Below, piece after piece: positions 50,338 through 58,325 of a stretch of DNA of 64,000 nt. The stretch spans positions 372,001-436,000 of the forward strand of contig JBDVOA010000029.1 in assembly GCA_039969355.1 (NCBI GenBank), written 5' to 3'. The notes beneath the pieces are model-generated. The model saw only the letters and a program-made list of their open reading frames with translations. It was not told where the DNA came from and did no database searches. The stretch is from JL08 sp039969355 (GTDB lineage Bacteria > Pseudomonadota > Alphaproteobacteria > Rhodobacterales > Rhodobacteraceae). Position numbers and translations under genes: made by a program. The stretch's first letter is position 1. The number at the start of each line of letters is the position of its first letter.

Positions 50338-51362
50338 CGGGGGTCTCCTAAGGCGACGGGTTTGCCGGTCCGGATGCTTTCATCCGCGGCAAGACAAATT
50401 TTGAGGGACTGAACGGCGTCCGACATGTGCCGGGTCAGGTCGATATCCTGCGCGATGGCCTTGAGCATGTAGGCCTGTTCGGCATCGCAGAGTTGTTGGT
50501 GGCCGGGTTCGTCCGGCATTTCGAGAACGCGATCGCCGTCGCGTGTGTGAATAAGGATCGAGCCGACCTTGGTATGGCCGTCAACATCGTCAGAATCACC
50601 CTTGTTACTGTCGGTGATCGAAACCGACCCGTTGGGCGATACGACATCTTTCACAAAAAAGGCGGTTTCGGACATCATCGGGCCCCAGCCGGCTTCGTAC
50701 CAGCCGACAGAACCATCCTGAAACGTGACCTGCAGCTGGCCGTAGTTGTACATGTCAGCTGCAATTTCTTCGCTAAGCCGCAAACCGATGCCGTGAACCT
50801 TGACCGGGAGCGCATCGGTGATCTGGCACATCACATCGACATAGTGCACCCCACAATCAACAAGCGGTGACGTGGTTTGCATCAACGCCTTGTGGGTCTC
50901 CCACGTAGGCCCGTCAGACTGCTGGTTGAGGTTCATGCGAAAAACAAAAGGGCCGCCTAGATTGCGCGCTTCGCTGATCAGGGTCTGCCAGGACGGGTGG
51001 TGGCGCAGGATATAACCGACGACCAGTTTGCGTTCTGCGGCTTTCGCCTTTTCCACGACTCGAACGGAATCTGCGACTGTTGTCGCGAGCGGTTTTTCGA
51101 TGAAGACATGCGCGTCTGCGTCCATGGCCGCAATAGCATAGTTCGCATGGCTGTCAGAATAGGTGGCTATGCAGACCAGATCGGGCTTGACCTCGGCCAG
51201 TGCTGCCTCGAAATCATCAAAAAACGGGTAACCGCTTAGTTCGGCTGGCAGATCAACAGATGATCGATTTACCAACGCTGCAAGCGTTGCATCCGGGTGA
51301 TTGTGATAGGCCAACGCGTGGCTCCGCCCCATGTTGCCGAGACCGGCGACAAGAACTCTCAT
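50334..51362 (-). CDS. Gfo/Idh/MocA family oxidoreductase
   Basis: 342 residues from ATG 51362, overlapping the permease stop by four bases. N-terminal NAD(P) Rossmann fold (MRVLVAGLGNMGRSHALAY), then the family motif HVFIEKPLATTVADS (EKP) and the C-terminal beta domain with PLVDCGVHYVDVMCQI (the catalytic Asp..His block). Members oxidise sugars or hydrolyse sugar bonds by an NAD mechanism. Inserted between the permease and ATPase genes, so it should act on the imported sugar. Confidence 0.92.
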   Translation of the reverse strand: MRVLVAGLGNMGRSHALAYHNHPDATLAALVNRSSVDLPAELSGYPFFDDFEAALAEVKPDLVCIATYSDSHANYAIAAMDADAHVFIEKPLATTVADSVRVVEKAKAAERKLVVGYILRHHPSWQTLISEARNLGGPFVFRMNLNQQSDGPTWETHKALMQTTSPLVDCGVHYVDVMCQITDALPVKVHGIGLRLSEEIAADMYNYGQLQVTFQDGSVGWYEAGWGPMMSETAFFVKDVVSPNGSVSITDSNKGDSDDVDGHTKVGSILIHTRDGDRVLEMPDEPGHQQLCDAEQAYMLKAIAQDIDLTRHMSDAVQSLKICLAADESIRTGKPVALGDPR

Positions 51363-52198
51363 TTGACGGCTCCCGACGTAATGCCCCGTATCAGCTGGCG
51401 CGAGAAAATCACATAGAGACCCATGACCGGCAGGATCGCGAGACTGAGGGCGGACAGTACCGCATTCCAGTCGGTCACGAATTGGCCGATGAAAACTTGT
51501 GACCCAAGTGTTAGTGTCTTCACCTCTTCGGCTGGAGCAAGGATCAGCGGGAACCACAGATCATTCCAGATCGGAATCATGTTGAACACTGCCACCGTCG
51601 CCATCGCAGGGCGCACCAGCGGGAGGACGAGGCGAAAGAAGATGCGGTATTCTGACAGCCCATCGATCCGGCCTGCATTTTTCAGGTCATCGCTGACCTG
51701 CCGCATAAATTCGCTGAGGATAAAGACGGCCAGCGGCAAACCCTGTGCGGTATAGACCAGGATCAACGCCCAAAGCGTGTTCACAAGACCGGTCTGAACC
51801 ATCATTTCCAGAATCGCCACAGTACCAATTCGGATCGGAATCATGATGCCGAGGGCCAGATAGAGCCCCATCAGCGTGTTGCCTTTGAAACGATACTCAG
51901 CCAACGCGAAGGCGGCCATTGCTCCGAACAGCAGGATGAGGAACAGCGATGCAACGGTTACGATCATGGAATTCTGAAAGTAGAGGAAAAAATCCCCCTG
52001 CTTCAGCACCGTTTCGTAGCCGATCATGCTAAAACTATCTGCATTTGGCAGGGCCAATGGTTCGCGAAAGATAGCTTTCCGGGTTTTGAAGCTGTTGATC
52101 ACAATCACAAAAACCGGGAAAAGCGCGATAAGTGTGTACAGGATCAACGCGCCGTGGGCGGCGTAGGTGTTAAGCGGGCTCTGGCGGGCGGCGTTCAT
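51359..52198 (-). CDS. Sugar ABC transporter permease (MalG type)
   Basis: 279 residues from ATG 52198, which has GAGGAGA before it. Six membrane helices and the EAA loop KNAGRIDGLSEYRIFFRLVLPLVRPAM. Start NTYAAHGALILYTLIALFPVFVIVINSFKTRKAIF is usual for the CUT1 family inner permease. Pairs with the upstream MalF-type permease, ten bases away. Confidence 0.94.
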   Translation of the reverse strand: MNAARQSPLNTYAAHGALILYTLIALFPVFVIVINSFKTRKAIFREPLALPNADSFSMIGYETVLKQGDFFLYFQNSMIVTVASLFLILLFGAMAAFALAEYRFKGNTLMGLYLALGIMIPIRIGTVAILEMMVQTGLVNTLWALILVYTAQGLPLAVFILSEFMRQVSDDLKNAGRIDGLSEYRIFFRLVLPLVRPAMATVAVFNMIPIWNDLWFPLILAPAEEVKTLTLGSQVFIGQFVTDWNAVLSALSLAILPVMGLYVIFSRQLIRGITSGAVK

Positions 52199-52208
52199 GG
52201 CTGTCTCC

Positions 52209-53135
52209 TCAGAACTGATAGCGGCGCATGCGGCTTTGGATGCCGAACAGGTAGATGCAGACACCGATCAGGATGATTGCAAACATGGCTGATGCGATGG
52301 CTGAACCCATGTGAGGGTCACCCAGTTGCAGCTGAAAGCCGAAGAATGTGCGGTACATGAATGTCCCCAGAATATCGGTGCTGAAGTCCGGTCCGGCCAA
52401 CGCACCTTGCGCTGCATAGATCAGGTCAAAAGCATTGAAATTGGCCACAAATGTCAGGATTGAAATGATCCCGATTGAGGGAAGGATCAGGGGCAGTTTG
52501 ATTTTCCAGAAGGCTGACATTCCGGTGATACCTTCAACCTCGGCTGCCTCAAGTATCTCATCAGGGATCGACAACAAGGCGGCGTAGATCAACATCATGG
52601 GGATACCAACGAACTGCCAGACTGACACCAGAGACAAGGCCGTGAGCGCATATTCCTCTTTGCCGAGCCAGGGTGCAAAAAGCGACTTTAATCCAATCAT
52701 GTCCAGCATACCGGGCGCGATGCCCCAGATTGGTGACAGGATCAGTTTCCACGCAAAGCCAACGATCACGAATGATAGAATTGTCGGAATGAATATTGCG
52801 GAGCGGTAGAAGGCCGCAAAACGCAGCTTTGGATGACTGAGGATCGCAGCCAATGCGATACCGATGGGATTCTGCACCAGCATATGGATCAGGAAGAACC
52901 AGAAGTTGTTGCCCAGCGCATTCCAGAATTGGTCAGACCAGATCGAATTGCCAAACAGAGTGCGGAAATTTTGCAGGCCGACAAATACGCGGGTTTGGTC
53001 AACCTCGGTGAAAAGGGACAACCGCAGCGTATTGAATAGCGGATAGATCATCACGGCGGTGTAAACCAGCACGGCGGGCGTAAGAAAAACGACGATGTGC
53101 CATCTTATCCGGTTGGGTTGGTGCTGCTGTGACAT
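52209..53135 (-). CDS. Sugar ABC transporter permease (MalF type)
   Basis: 308 residues from ATG 53135 (CAGGAACATCAC before). Six helices (IVVFLTPAVLVYTAVMIYPLF onward) and the EAA loop LEAAEVEGITGMSAFWKIKLPLILPSI. CUT1-family partner of the MalG-type permease. A strong stem-loop lies between this gene and the binding-protein gene upstream. Confidence 0.94.
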   Translation of the reverse strand: MSQQHQPNRIRWHIVVFLTPAVLVYTAVMIYPLFNTLRLSLFTEVDQTRVFVGLQNFRTLFGNSIWSDQFWNALGNNFWFFLIHMLVQNPIGIALAAILSHPKLRFAAFYRSAIFIPTILSFVIVGFAWKLILSPIWGIAPGMLDMIGLKSLFAPWLGKEEYALTALSLVSVWQFVGIPMMLIYAALLSIPDEILEAAEVEGITGMSAFWKIKLPLILPSIGIISILTFVANFNAFDLIYAAQGALAGPDFSTDILGTFMYRTFFGFQLQLGDPHMGSAIASAMFAIILIGVCIYLFGIQSRMRRYQF

Positions 53136-53247
53136 GTGATGTTCCTGCACATTGGGTTGGCTTGAAGGTGCGCGTTCTGACGGCATTACTCTGCCTTAGT
53201 TATCGAACCACGCTGAACGAAAGACGGTGCGGGGGTGGCCGAACCGA

Positions 53248-53286
53248 CCTTGTCCCGAGACTTGAGAGTAGCGCCGCGGGACAAGG
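53248..53286 (-). terminator. Intra-operon stem-loop after the sugar-binding protein gene
   Basis: CCTTGTCCCG (53248-53257) and CGGGACAAGG (53277-53286) form a perfect 10-bp stem with a 19-base loop, 19 bases after the binding-protein stop. No T-run follows on the minus strand. Such hairpins protect binding-protein mRNA and lower expression of the permease genes. Confidence 0.65.
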
Positions 53287-53304
53287 AGTATTAGTCTCTA
53301 AGAC

Positions 53305-54561
53305 TTACTGATGAGGGGCGTACCAGCTTGCCAGCCCTTCTTGAAGACGCGCGCCTGCGGCTTCGGGTGTCTCTTCGCCTTTGATAACGGCCACGGATGC
53401 ATTCCATGTGTCGTTCTCGAGGTTAGGCGTGCCGCGCGACAGGATCTGATAGGTCGAGCGGATGGACGAGTTGCATGCCTCGCGCCACGAGATGAACTCT
53501 TGCGCCAATGGGTCTTCCAATGTGACCGGTGCTGATGACAGTGGGAAGAAGCCCGGCAATGCATTTGCGTAAAGCGTCGCAAACTCCGCTGAACCCACCC
53601 AATTCAGGAATGCCTTGGCAGCGTCCGGATGCTCGGTTTTGGCATTCATGCCGATGCCGATATCGGTGTGATCCGAAATGTAGCATTCGTCGCCCGCGTT
53701 CGCGACGGGTGGATAAAAGGCGCCCATCTCAAAATCGGCCAGTCCGTTAAAGCCAGAAATCTCCCATGACCCCGCAGGATAGACCGCCGCGCGCCCAAGG
53801 GTAAAAATGTTCTGGCTGTCAGGATAGGTTTGTGCCTCATAGCCATCGCCGAGATACGATCCCCATTTTGCGAGTTGACGATAAGGGGCAACCCATGCCT
53901 CGTCCGTCAGTTTCTGATCACCCGACAACAAGGCCAAACGGCCCTCTTCGCCTTTCCAGTAGTTTGGACCAATGTTATTATAGCCCATTGTGGCGGCTTC
54001 CCATTGATCGTTGGTGCCCATCGCCATTGGCGTGTAGTTTCCGTCTTCTTTGATTTTGTCCAAAGCGGCAAAGAATTCAGCCTCGGTTTTAGGTGCTTCG
54101 ACACCAACCTCGGCAAAGGCATCCTTGTTGTAGATGAAGCCATGGATCACCGACGCCATCGGCACGCAAAACTGGACCGACGCGTCATCCGTGCTCCAAC
54201 CGGATTTGGCCACGGGTGAGAAGTTCGACATACCTTCAATGCTGGAGATGTCCGCCAGATGGCCTGCTTCAAAAAGCGCCAGCGAAGCGTCAAAAGGGCG
54301 GCAGGTGATGAGATCACCAGCAGAACCGGCATCCAGTTTGGAATTTAACACGGCATTGTATTCTGCGGGGGCTGAGGGTGTGAAGTTAACTTTGATTCCT
54401 GGATTTTGTGCTTCAAATGCAGGAATGATCTTGTCCTGCCAGATTGCCAGGTCGTCATTGCGCCAGCTTTCGATTGTAAGTGTCACATCTTCTGCCAAGG
54501 CAGCGGTGCCGCCAAGCAGGGTTGTGGCAAGCAGTACACTGCCGATTTTCAGTTTAGTCAT
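53305..54561 (-). CDS. Sugar ABC transporter substrate-binding protein
   Basis: 418 residues from ATG 54561, behind AAAGGGAGATCACC. Signal peptide 1-24 (LLATTLLGGTAALA-EDV). Family-1 extracellular binding-protein features: LTIESWRNDDLAIWQDKIIPAFEAQNPGIKV, AVYPAGSWEISGF, AKAFLNWVGSAEFATLYANALPGFFPLS. Likely ligand is an amino sugar or a peptidoglycan/chitin fragment, judged from murQ 34 bases upstream and nagA nearby; sequence alone does not show it. Confidence 0.92.
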   Translation of the reverse strand: MTKLKIGSVLLATTLLGGTAALAEDVTLTIESWRNDDLAIWQDKIIPAFEAQNPGIKVNFTPSAPAEYNAVLNSKLDAGSAGDLITCRPFDASLALFEAGHLADISSIEGMSNFSPVAKSGWSTDDASVQFCVPMASVIHGFIYNKDAFAEVGVEAPKTEAEFFAALDKIKEDGNYTPMAMGTNDQWEAATMGYNNIGPNYWKGEEGRLALLSGDQKLTDEAWVAPYRQLAKWGSYLGDGYEAQTYPDSQNIFTLGRAAVYPAGSWEISGFNGLADFEMGAFYPPVANAGDECYISDHTDIGIGMNAKTEHPDAAKAFLNWVGSAEFATLYANALPGFFPLSSAPVTLEDPLAQEFISWREACNSSIRSTYQILSRGTPNLENDTWNASVAVIKGEETPEAAGARLQEGLASWYAPHQ

Positions 54562-54595
54562 GGTGATCTCCCTTTTTTGATCCATGTTGTTGGGT

Positions 54596-55486
54596 TTATT
54601 CCTTGGCCAATGCCGAAAGGCAGGGCCCGAGATGTCCGTCATGTTGGTTCAGTAGCTTTCTGGCCTTCTCAACCGTACGGCCGGTGGCGATGAGAACGGC
54701 CAATTTCGTGTCGTTTTCTGCCGTGCGCAGGGCCTCTTGAGCGATTTCTGATGATACTTTAGCAATGTTCGATACGATCATTTGGGCACGTAGTCGCAAT
54801 TTAGCGTTTTCGACATGCAAGTTGACCATCATCCCATTGTATACGTGGCCAAGCAGGACACCGGTGAGCGTCGACATCATGTTGAGTGTCACCTTCTGCG
54901 CGGTCCCGGCCCCCAACCGTGTTGATCCGGCCAGAACCTCGGGTGGGGTTGGTACGCAGATTGCCACATCCGCAAGCTCAAGCAGTGTCGAACCCGCGTT
55001 ATTGGCAATCGCGACAATCTTGATCCCCCTATCGCGCGCATGGGTCGCAATTTCACAAGGGTAAGGTGTCGTCCCACTCGCGCTGAGCATGATCAGGAGG
55101 TCTGTGTCCGAAAGTTGGTCGACCAGTTTCAATGCGCCCGTGTCGTCATCTTCGGTGTCACCGGGCATCGTCCCGTCAGCCGGGACGCCCCCGGCCATTA
55201 GGATGCGTATCTGATTTTGGGGAATCCCGAATGTGCCAGGCAATTCTGCGCCATCCGCCAACCCCATCAAGCCGGAACTGCCTGCCGCTGTGTAAACCAG
55301 TGTACCCCCGCGGCGGATTGTGTCCGCAACAAGCGTGGCGCCAAGTTCGATCTGCGGAAGCGCATGTTGCACCGCCCATACGGCTGCGACCTGTCCTTTG
55401 AGCATGGCCGACAATGCCGTACTTGAAGACATTGCGTCTATACAATCCTTCTTGTCTGGCATCATTTCGGTCTGCGGCAGCAGCAT
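54596..55486 (-). CDS. murQ: N-acetylmuramic acid 6-phosphate etherase
   Basis: 296 residues. SIS-fold lyase cleaving lactate from MurNAc-6-phosphate to give GlcNAc-6-phosphate. Blocks TLVYTAAGSSGLMGLADGAELPGTFG, MLSASGTTPYPCEIATHARDRGIK, VLAGSTRLGAGTAQKVTLNMMST match MurQ. AAAGGGAG lies before ATG 55486. First gene of the minus-strand unit that continues with the ABC importer; diverges from the kinase gene across a 144-base region with repeated GGTAT sites. Confidence 0.93.
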   Translation of the reverse strand: MLLPQTEMMPDKKDCIDAMSSSTALSAMLKGQVAAVWAVQHALPQIELGATLVADTIRRGGTLVYTAAGSSGLMGLADGAELPGTFGIPQNQIRILMAGGVPADGTMPGDTEDDDTGALKLVDQLSDTDLLIMLSASGTTPYPCEIATHARDRGIKIVAIANNAGSTLLELADVAICVPTPPEVLAGSTRLGAGTAQKVTLNMMSTLTGVLLGHVYNGMMVNLHVENAKLRLRAQMIVSNIAKVSSEIAQEALRTAENDTKLAVLIATGRTVEKARKLLNQHDGHLGPCLSALAKE

Positions 55487-55510
55487 GTGATTCTCCCTTT
55501 TGTCAATTTA

Positions 55511-55526
55511 ATACCTTTTAGATACC
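55511..55526. promoter_or_regulatory. Tandem GGTAT operator-like repeat, murQ side
   Basis: On the minus strand GGTAT occurs twice, exactly 11 bases apart (ATACC at 55511-55515 and 55522-55526), in AAAAGGTATCTAAAAGGTAT context; a degenerate third GGTAGAC copy follows at 55531-55537. It is about 25 bases upstream of murQ. Probable site for the GntR regulator encoded at 56524. Confidence 0.6.
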
Positions 55527-55611
55527 TTTTGTCTACCAATTTCTTTTCTGGGGGCGAATAGCATCTTAAACGCCGCAAAAGTGCGAAATTATGACTTTCA
55601 ATCCCTGTATA

Positions 55612-55627
55612 GGTATTATAAAGGTAT
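55612..55627. promoter_or_regulatory. Tandem GGTAT operator-like repeat, kinase side
   Basis: GGTATTATAAAGGTAT holds two GGTAT units exactly 11 bases apart, in mirror orientation to the murQ-side pair. The second unit ends three bases before the kinase ATG and overlaps its AAGG ribosome site, so a bound regulator would block both transcription and translation. Confidence 0.6.
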
Positions 55628-55630
55628 TGA

Positions 55631-56527
55631 ATGACTGAGTCGTATGAACCCTTTCTGATTGGTGTCGATGGCGGTGGAACCGGCTGCCGTGCCGCGTTGG
55701 CGCGCGGAAACGGACAGATTTTGGCGCAGGTTGAAGGTGGGCGTGCGAACGTGGCGACGGACTTCGATCTCGCGGTCAAAAATGTTGCTGAGGTTATCGC
55801 CAATGTCGCGGGCAAAGGCGGGATAGGGCAAAGCAATTCAAAGGCTGTATCTATACATGTCGGGCTGGCCGGGGTGATTTCAAAAGCGGTTTCCCGCAAG
55901 GTGGCGGAGGCGTTGCCTTATGCCTTGATCACCGTCACAGATGACCGTGTGGTCGCTGTCAAAGGTGCGCTTGGCGACGATGACGGGTATTTCATGTCGG
56001 TCGGAACCGGCACCATCGTCGCGTCAAAAAAAGCTGGTGAGCTTCACAATGTCAGCGGTTGGGGTTTTGCGGTCTCGGACCAGGCCTCTGGCGCATGGTT
56101 AGGCCGCCGGCTGCTGGAAAAGACCCTGTTGTGCTATGACCGAATCCAGCCGCACACTGAATTGACTTTGGCGACGCTCGCAAGGTTTGAGGGCGATCCA
56201 AACGAGTTGGTGGCGTTCAGTCTTGGTGCAAAGCCCGGAGACTTTGGCGCATTTGCGCCCGATGTCATGCACGCGGCGAAAGCCGGTGACCAAATCGGAC
56301 TCGAGCTTACGAACGAAGGGGCCGATTACCTGCAATCGGCGCTCCGCGCGCTTTCCTTTGATAAGGGCGACCGGCTGTGTGTATCCGGTGGCGTGGGCAA
56401 GCACTATCTGCCTTATCTGAACGCCAAGTTTAAGGAGAATGTGATTGATCCTGATGGCCCGCCGATTGAAGGTGCACTGCGGCTTGCCGCCGAGGCAATG
56501 CACGCCCGCGCGAAGGTTGCGTCATGA
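55631..56527 (+). CDS. BadF/BadG-type sugar kinase (GlcNAc/MurNAc kinase-like)
   Basis: 298 residues of the actin-like ATPase fold: FLIGVDGGGTGCRAALARGNG (phosphate 1), VSIHVGLAGV, TVTDDRVVAVKGALG (catalytic Asp region), FMSVGTGTIVASKK (phosphate 2), GWGFAVSDQASGAWLGRRLL, and LCVSGGVGKHYLPYL (adenosine). BadF-family kinases include GlcNAc kinases and clostridial MurK, which phosphorylates both GlcNAc and MurNAc. Next to murQ and nagA either substrate fits. Overlaps the GntR gene by four bases. Confidence 0.87.
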   Translation: MTESYEPFLIGVDGGGTGCRAALARGNGQILAQVEGGRANVATDFDLAVKNVAEVIANVAGKGGIGQSNSKAVSIHVGLAGVISKAVSRKVAEALPYALITVTDDRVVAVKGALGDDDGYFMSVGTGTIVASKKAGELHNVSGWGFAVSDQASGAWLGRRLLEKTLLCYDRIQPHTELTLATLARFEGDPNELVAFSLGAKPGDFGAFAPDVMHAAKAGDQIGLELTNEGADYLQSALRALSFDKGDRLCVSGGVGKHYLPYLNAKFKENVIDPDGPPIEGALRLAAEAMHARAKVAS

Positions 56528-57282
56528 GTGTTGCGGAGTTTCTTGCCCCTGATCAGTGGTTGTCTCCGGACGCCGGGCCAAGATACGTGCAGCTTAGAAA
56601 ACGGCTGTCTGACGGGGTCGAAAAGGGCATATTGGAACCGGGCAGCGCGTTGCCGCCAGAACGGGAAATCGCGACATTGACGGATTTGTCGCGGGTTACG
56701 GTGCGCAAGGCGATTCATGCCCTCGCAGAAGACGGGATCATCGTCCAAAAGCAGGGGCACGGTTCATTTATCGCGTCCCAGCCACAGCAAATTGATCAAT
56801 CCCTGTCTCGCCTGACATCGTTTTCCGAGGACATGTCCCGCCGTGGCATGGTTTCCACGTCGCGATGGCTCGAGCGCGGGATTTTCATGCCTTCACCGGA
56901 TGAGGTTATCGCGCTTGCGCTGTCACAAGATGCATCCGTCTCAAAAATCGCGCGGCTCAGGCTGGCAAATGACAAGCCTATGGCCATCGAACGCGCGACA
57001 TTGCCAACAACGATCCTGCCTGACCCGATGATCGTCGAAAAATCACTTTATGCCGTGTTGGATGGCGCCGGGTTGCATCCTGTGCGCGCACTGCAAAAAA
57101 TATCGGCCATCAATTTGGGGAGTGCTGATGCAGCGCTGCTTGAAATTGAGGAAGGTACCGCCGGTCTGAAAATCGAACGCATGTCCTATCTGGCTGACGG
57201 ACGCATCGTTGAAATCACCCAATCCATTTATCGCGGAGATGCCTACAACTTTGTAGCGGAACTTCGGCTTGCAAAGGAATGA
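56524..57282 (+). CDS. GntR/UTRA-family regulator of amino-sugar genes
   Basis: 252 residues: N-terminal winged helix (~20-85, LPPEREIATLTDLSRVTVRKAIHALAEDGIIVQKQGHGSFI) and UTRA domain (~95-250, SLSRLTSFSEDMSRRGMVSTSRWLERG...). NagR/DasR-type members respond to GlcN-6-P or GlcNAc-6-P. It sits between the kinase and the isomerase genes with four-base overlaps on both sides, so it controls its own operon, probably through the GGTAT repeats. Confidence 0.9.
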   Translation: MSVAEFLAPDQWLSPDAGPRYVQLRKRLSDGVEKGILEPGSALPPEREIATLTDLSRVTVRKAIHALAEDGIIVQKQGHGSFIASQPQQIDQSLSRLTSFSEDMSRRGMVSTSRWLERGIFMPSPDEVIALALSQDASVSKIARLRLANDKPMAIERATLPTTILPDPMIVEKSLYAVLDGAGLHPVRALQKISAINLGSADAALLEIEEGTAGLKIERMSYLADGRIVEITQSIYRGDAYNFVAELRLAKE

Positions 57283-58322
57283 ACTTGCAAATGACCCATC
57301 CAATCACCCAGATGCGACGTGAAGTGCTGGAAATACCCAGCGCGGTTGACCGACTTTTGACGCAGGGCGCGGGGGACATCAAACGCGCAGCCAGCGCCCT
57401 GCGCGAGCGCAACCCGGCCTTCATGATCAGCGTGGCGCGGGGGTCGTCGGATCATGTCGCGACCTACTTTAAATATGCCAGCGAACTATTGATGGGTGTG
57501 CCAGTGGCCTCCGTCGGACCATCAGTTGCATCCATCTACAAACGCAAGTTGAACGTGGCGGGAAGCGCATGTGTTTCGGTGTCCCAGTCCGGGAAAAGCC
57601 CCGACATTGTCGAGATGGCACGCTTGGCTGGCGCATCTGGTGCATTGTCGATTGCCATGACCAATGATGCATCATCGCCCCTGGCGCAGGTCTGCGATCA
57701 CACGCTGAACTTGCACGCGGGCCCTGAGCTGAGCGTTGCCGCGACCAAGACTTTTGTCACATCCGCAGTCACCGCGATTTGGCTTTTGGCAGAATGGTCG
57801 GGCGACGCGGAGTTGCAGGCTGCCATAAACGGATTGCCGGGTGCGCTTGAACGTGCTGTCAAGGAAGACTGGCCCGATGTCTTCGCTGCAATTGGCGCGC
57901 GAAACTCTTTGTTCTGTCTGGGGCGAGGGCCTGCCTCTGCGATATCCAACGAGGCAGCGCTCAAATTCAAGGAGACCTGCCAGTTACATGCCGAATCCTA
58001 TTCGTCGGCCGAGGTTCTGCATGGCCCTGTATCAATTGTTGATACAGGTTTTCCTGTAATAGCCCTGACAGCGCAAGATGCTGCCGAAGAAGTTCTGGTG
58101 CAGGTCTCGGATGAAATCGCGGCCAAAGGCGCAACCGTCTTTGTGACATCGGATAAGACAAAGACTGCGAACCAACTGCCGGCTGTACGCACAGGTCATT
58201 CGCTGACCGACCCGATCGCGCTGATCGCTAGCTTTTACGCAATGGTCGAAACCATCGCAGTGTCGCGAGGTATCAATCCGGATGCGCCACGCCACCTCAA
58301 CAAAGTTACCGAGACGGTGTAG
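57279..58322 (+). CDS. SIS-domain glucosamine-6-phosphate deaminase/isomerase (NagB-II type)
   Basis: 347 residues, two SIS domains like the C-terminal half of GlmS without the glutaminase part: MISVARGSSDHVATYFKYASEL, ACVSVSQSGKSPDIVEMARLAG, LFCLGRGPASAISNEAALKFKETCQLHAESYSSAEVLHGPVSIV, and the end PDAPRHLNKVTETV (GlmS ends DVDQPRNLAKSVTVE). Such proteins convert GlcN-6-P to Fru-6-P. It follows the GntR gene with ATGA overlap and precedes nagA by three bases. Confidence 0.88.
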   Translation: MNLQMTHPITQMRREVLEIPSAVDRLLTQGAGDIKRAASALRERNPAFMISVARGSSDHVATYFKYASELLMGVPVASVGPSVASIYKRKLNVAGSACVSVSQSGKSPDIVEMARLAGASGALSIAMTNDASSPLAQVCDHTLNLHAGPELSVAATKTFVTSAVTAIWLLAEWSGDAELQAAINGLPGALERAVKEDWPDVFAAIGARNSLFCLGRGPASAISNEAALKFKETCQLHAESYSSAEVLHGPVSIVDTGFPVIALTAQDAAEEVLVQVSDEIAAKGATVFVTSDKTKTANQLPAVRTGHSLTDPIALIASFYAMVETIAVSRGINPDAPRHLNKVTETV

Positions 58323-58325
58323 CAC

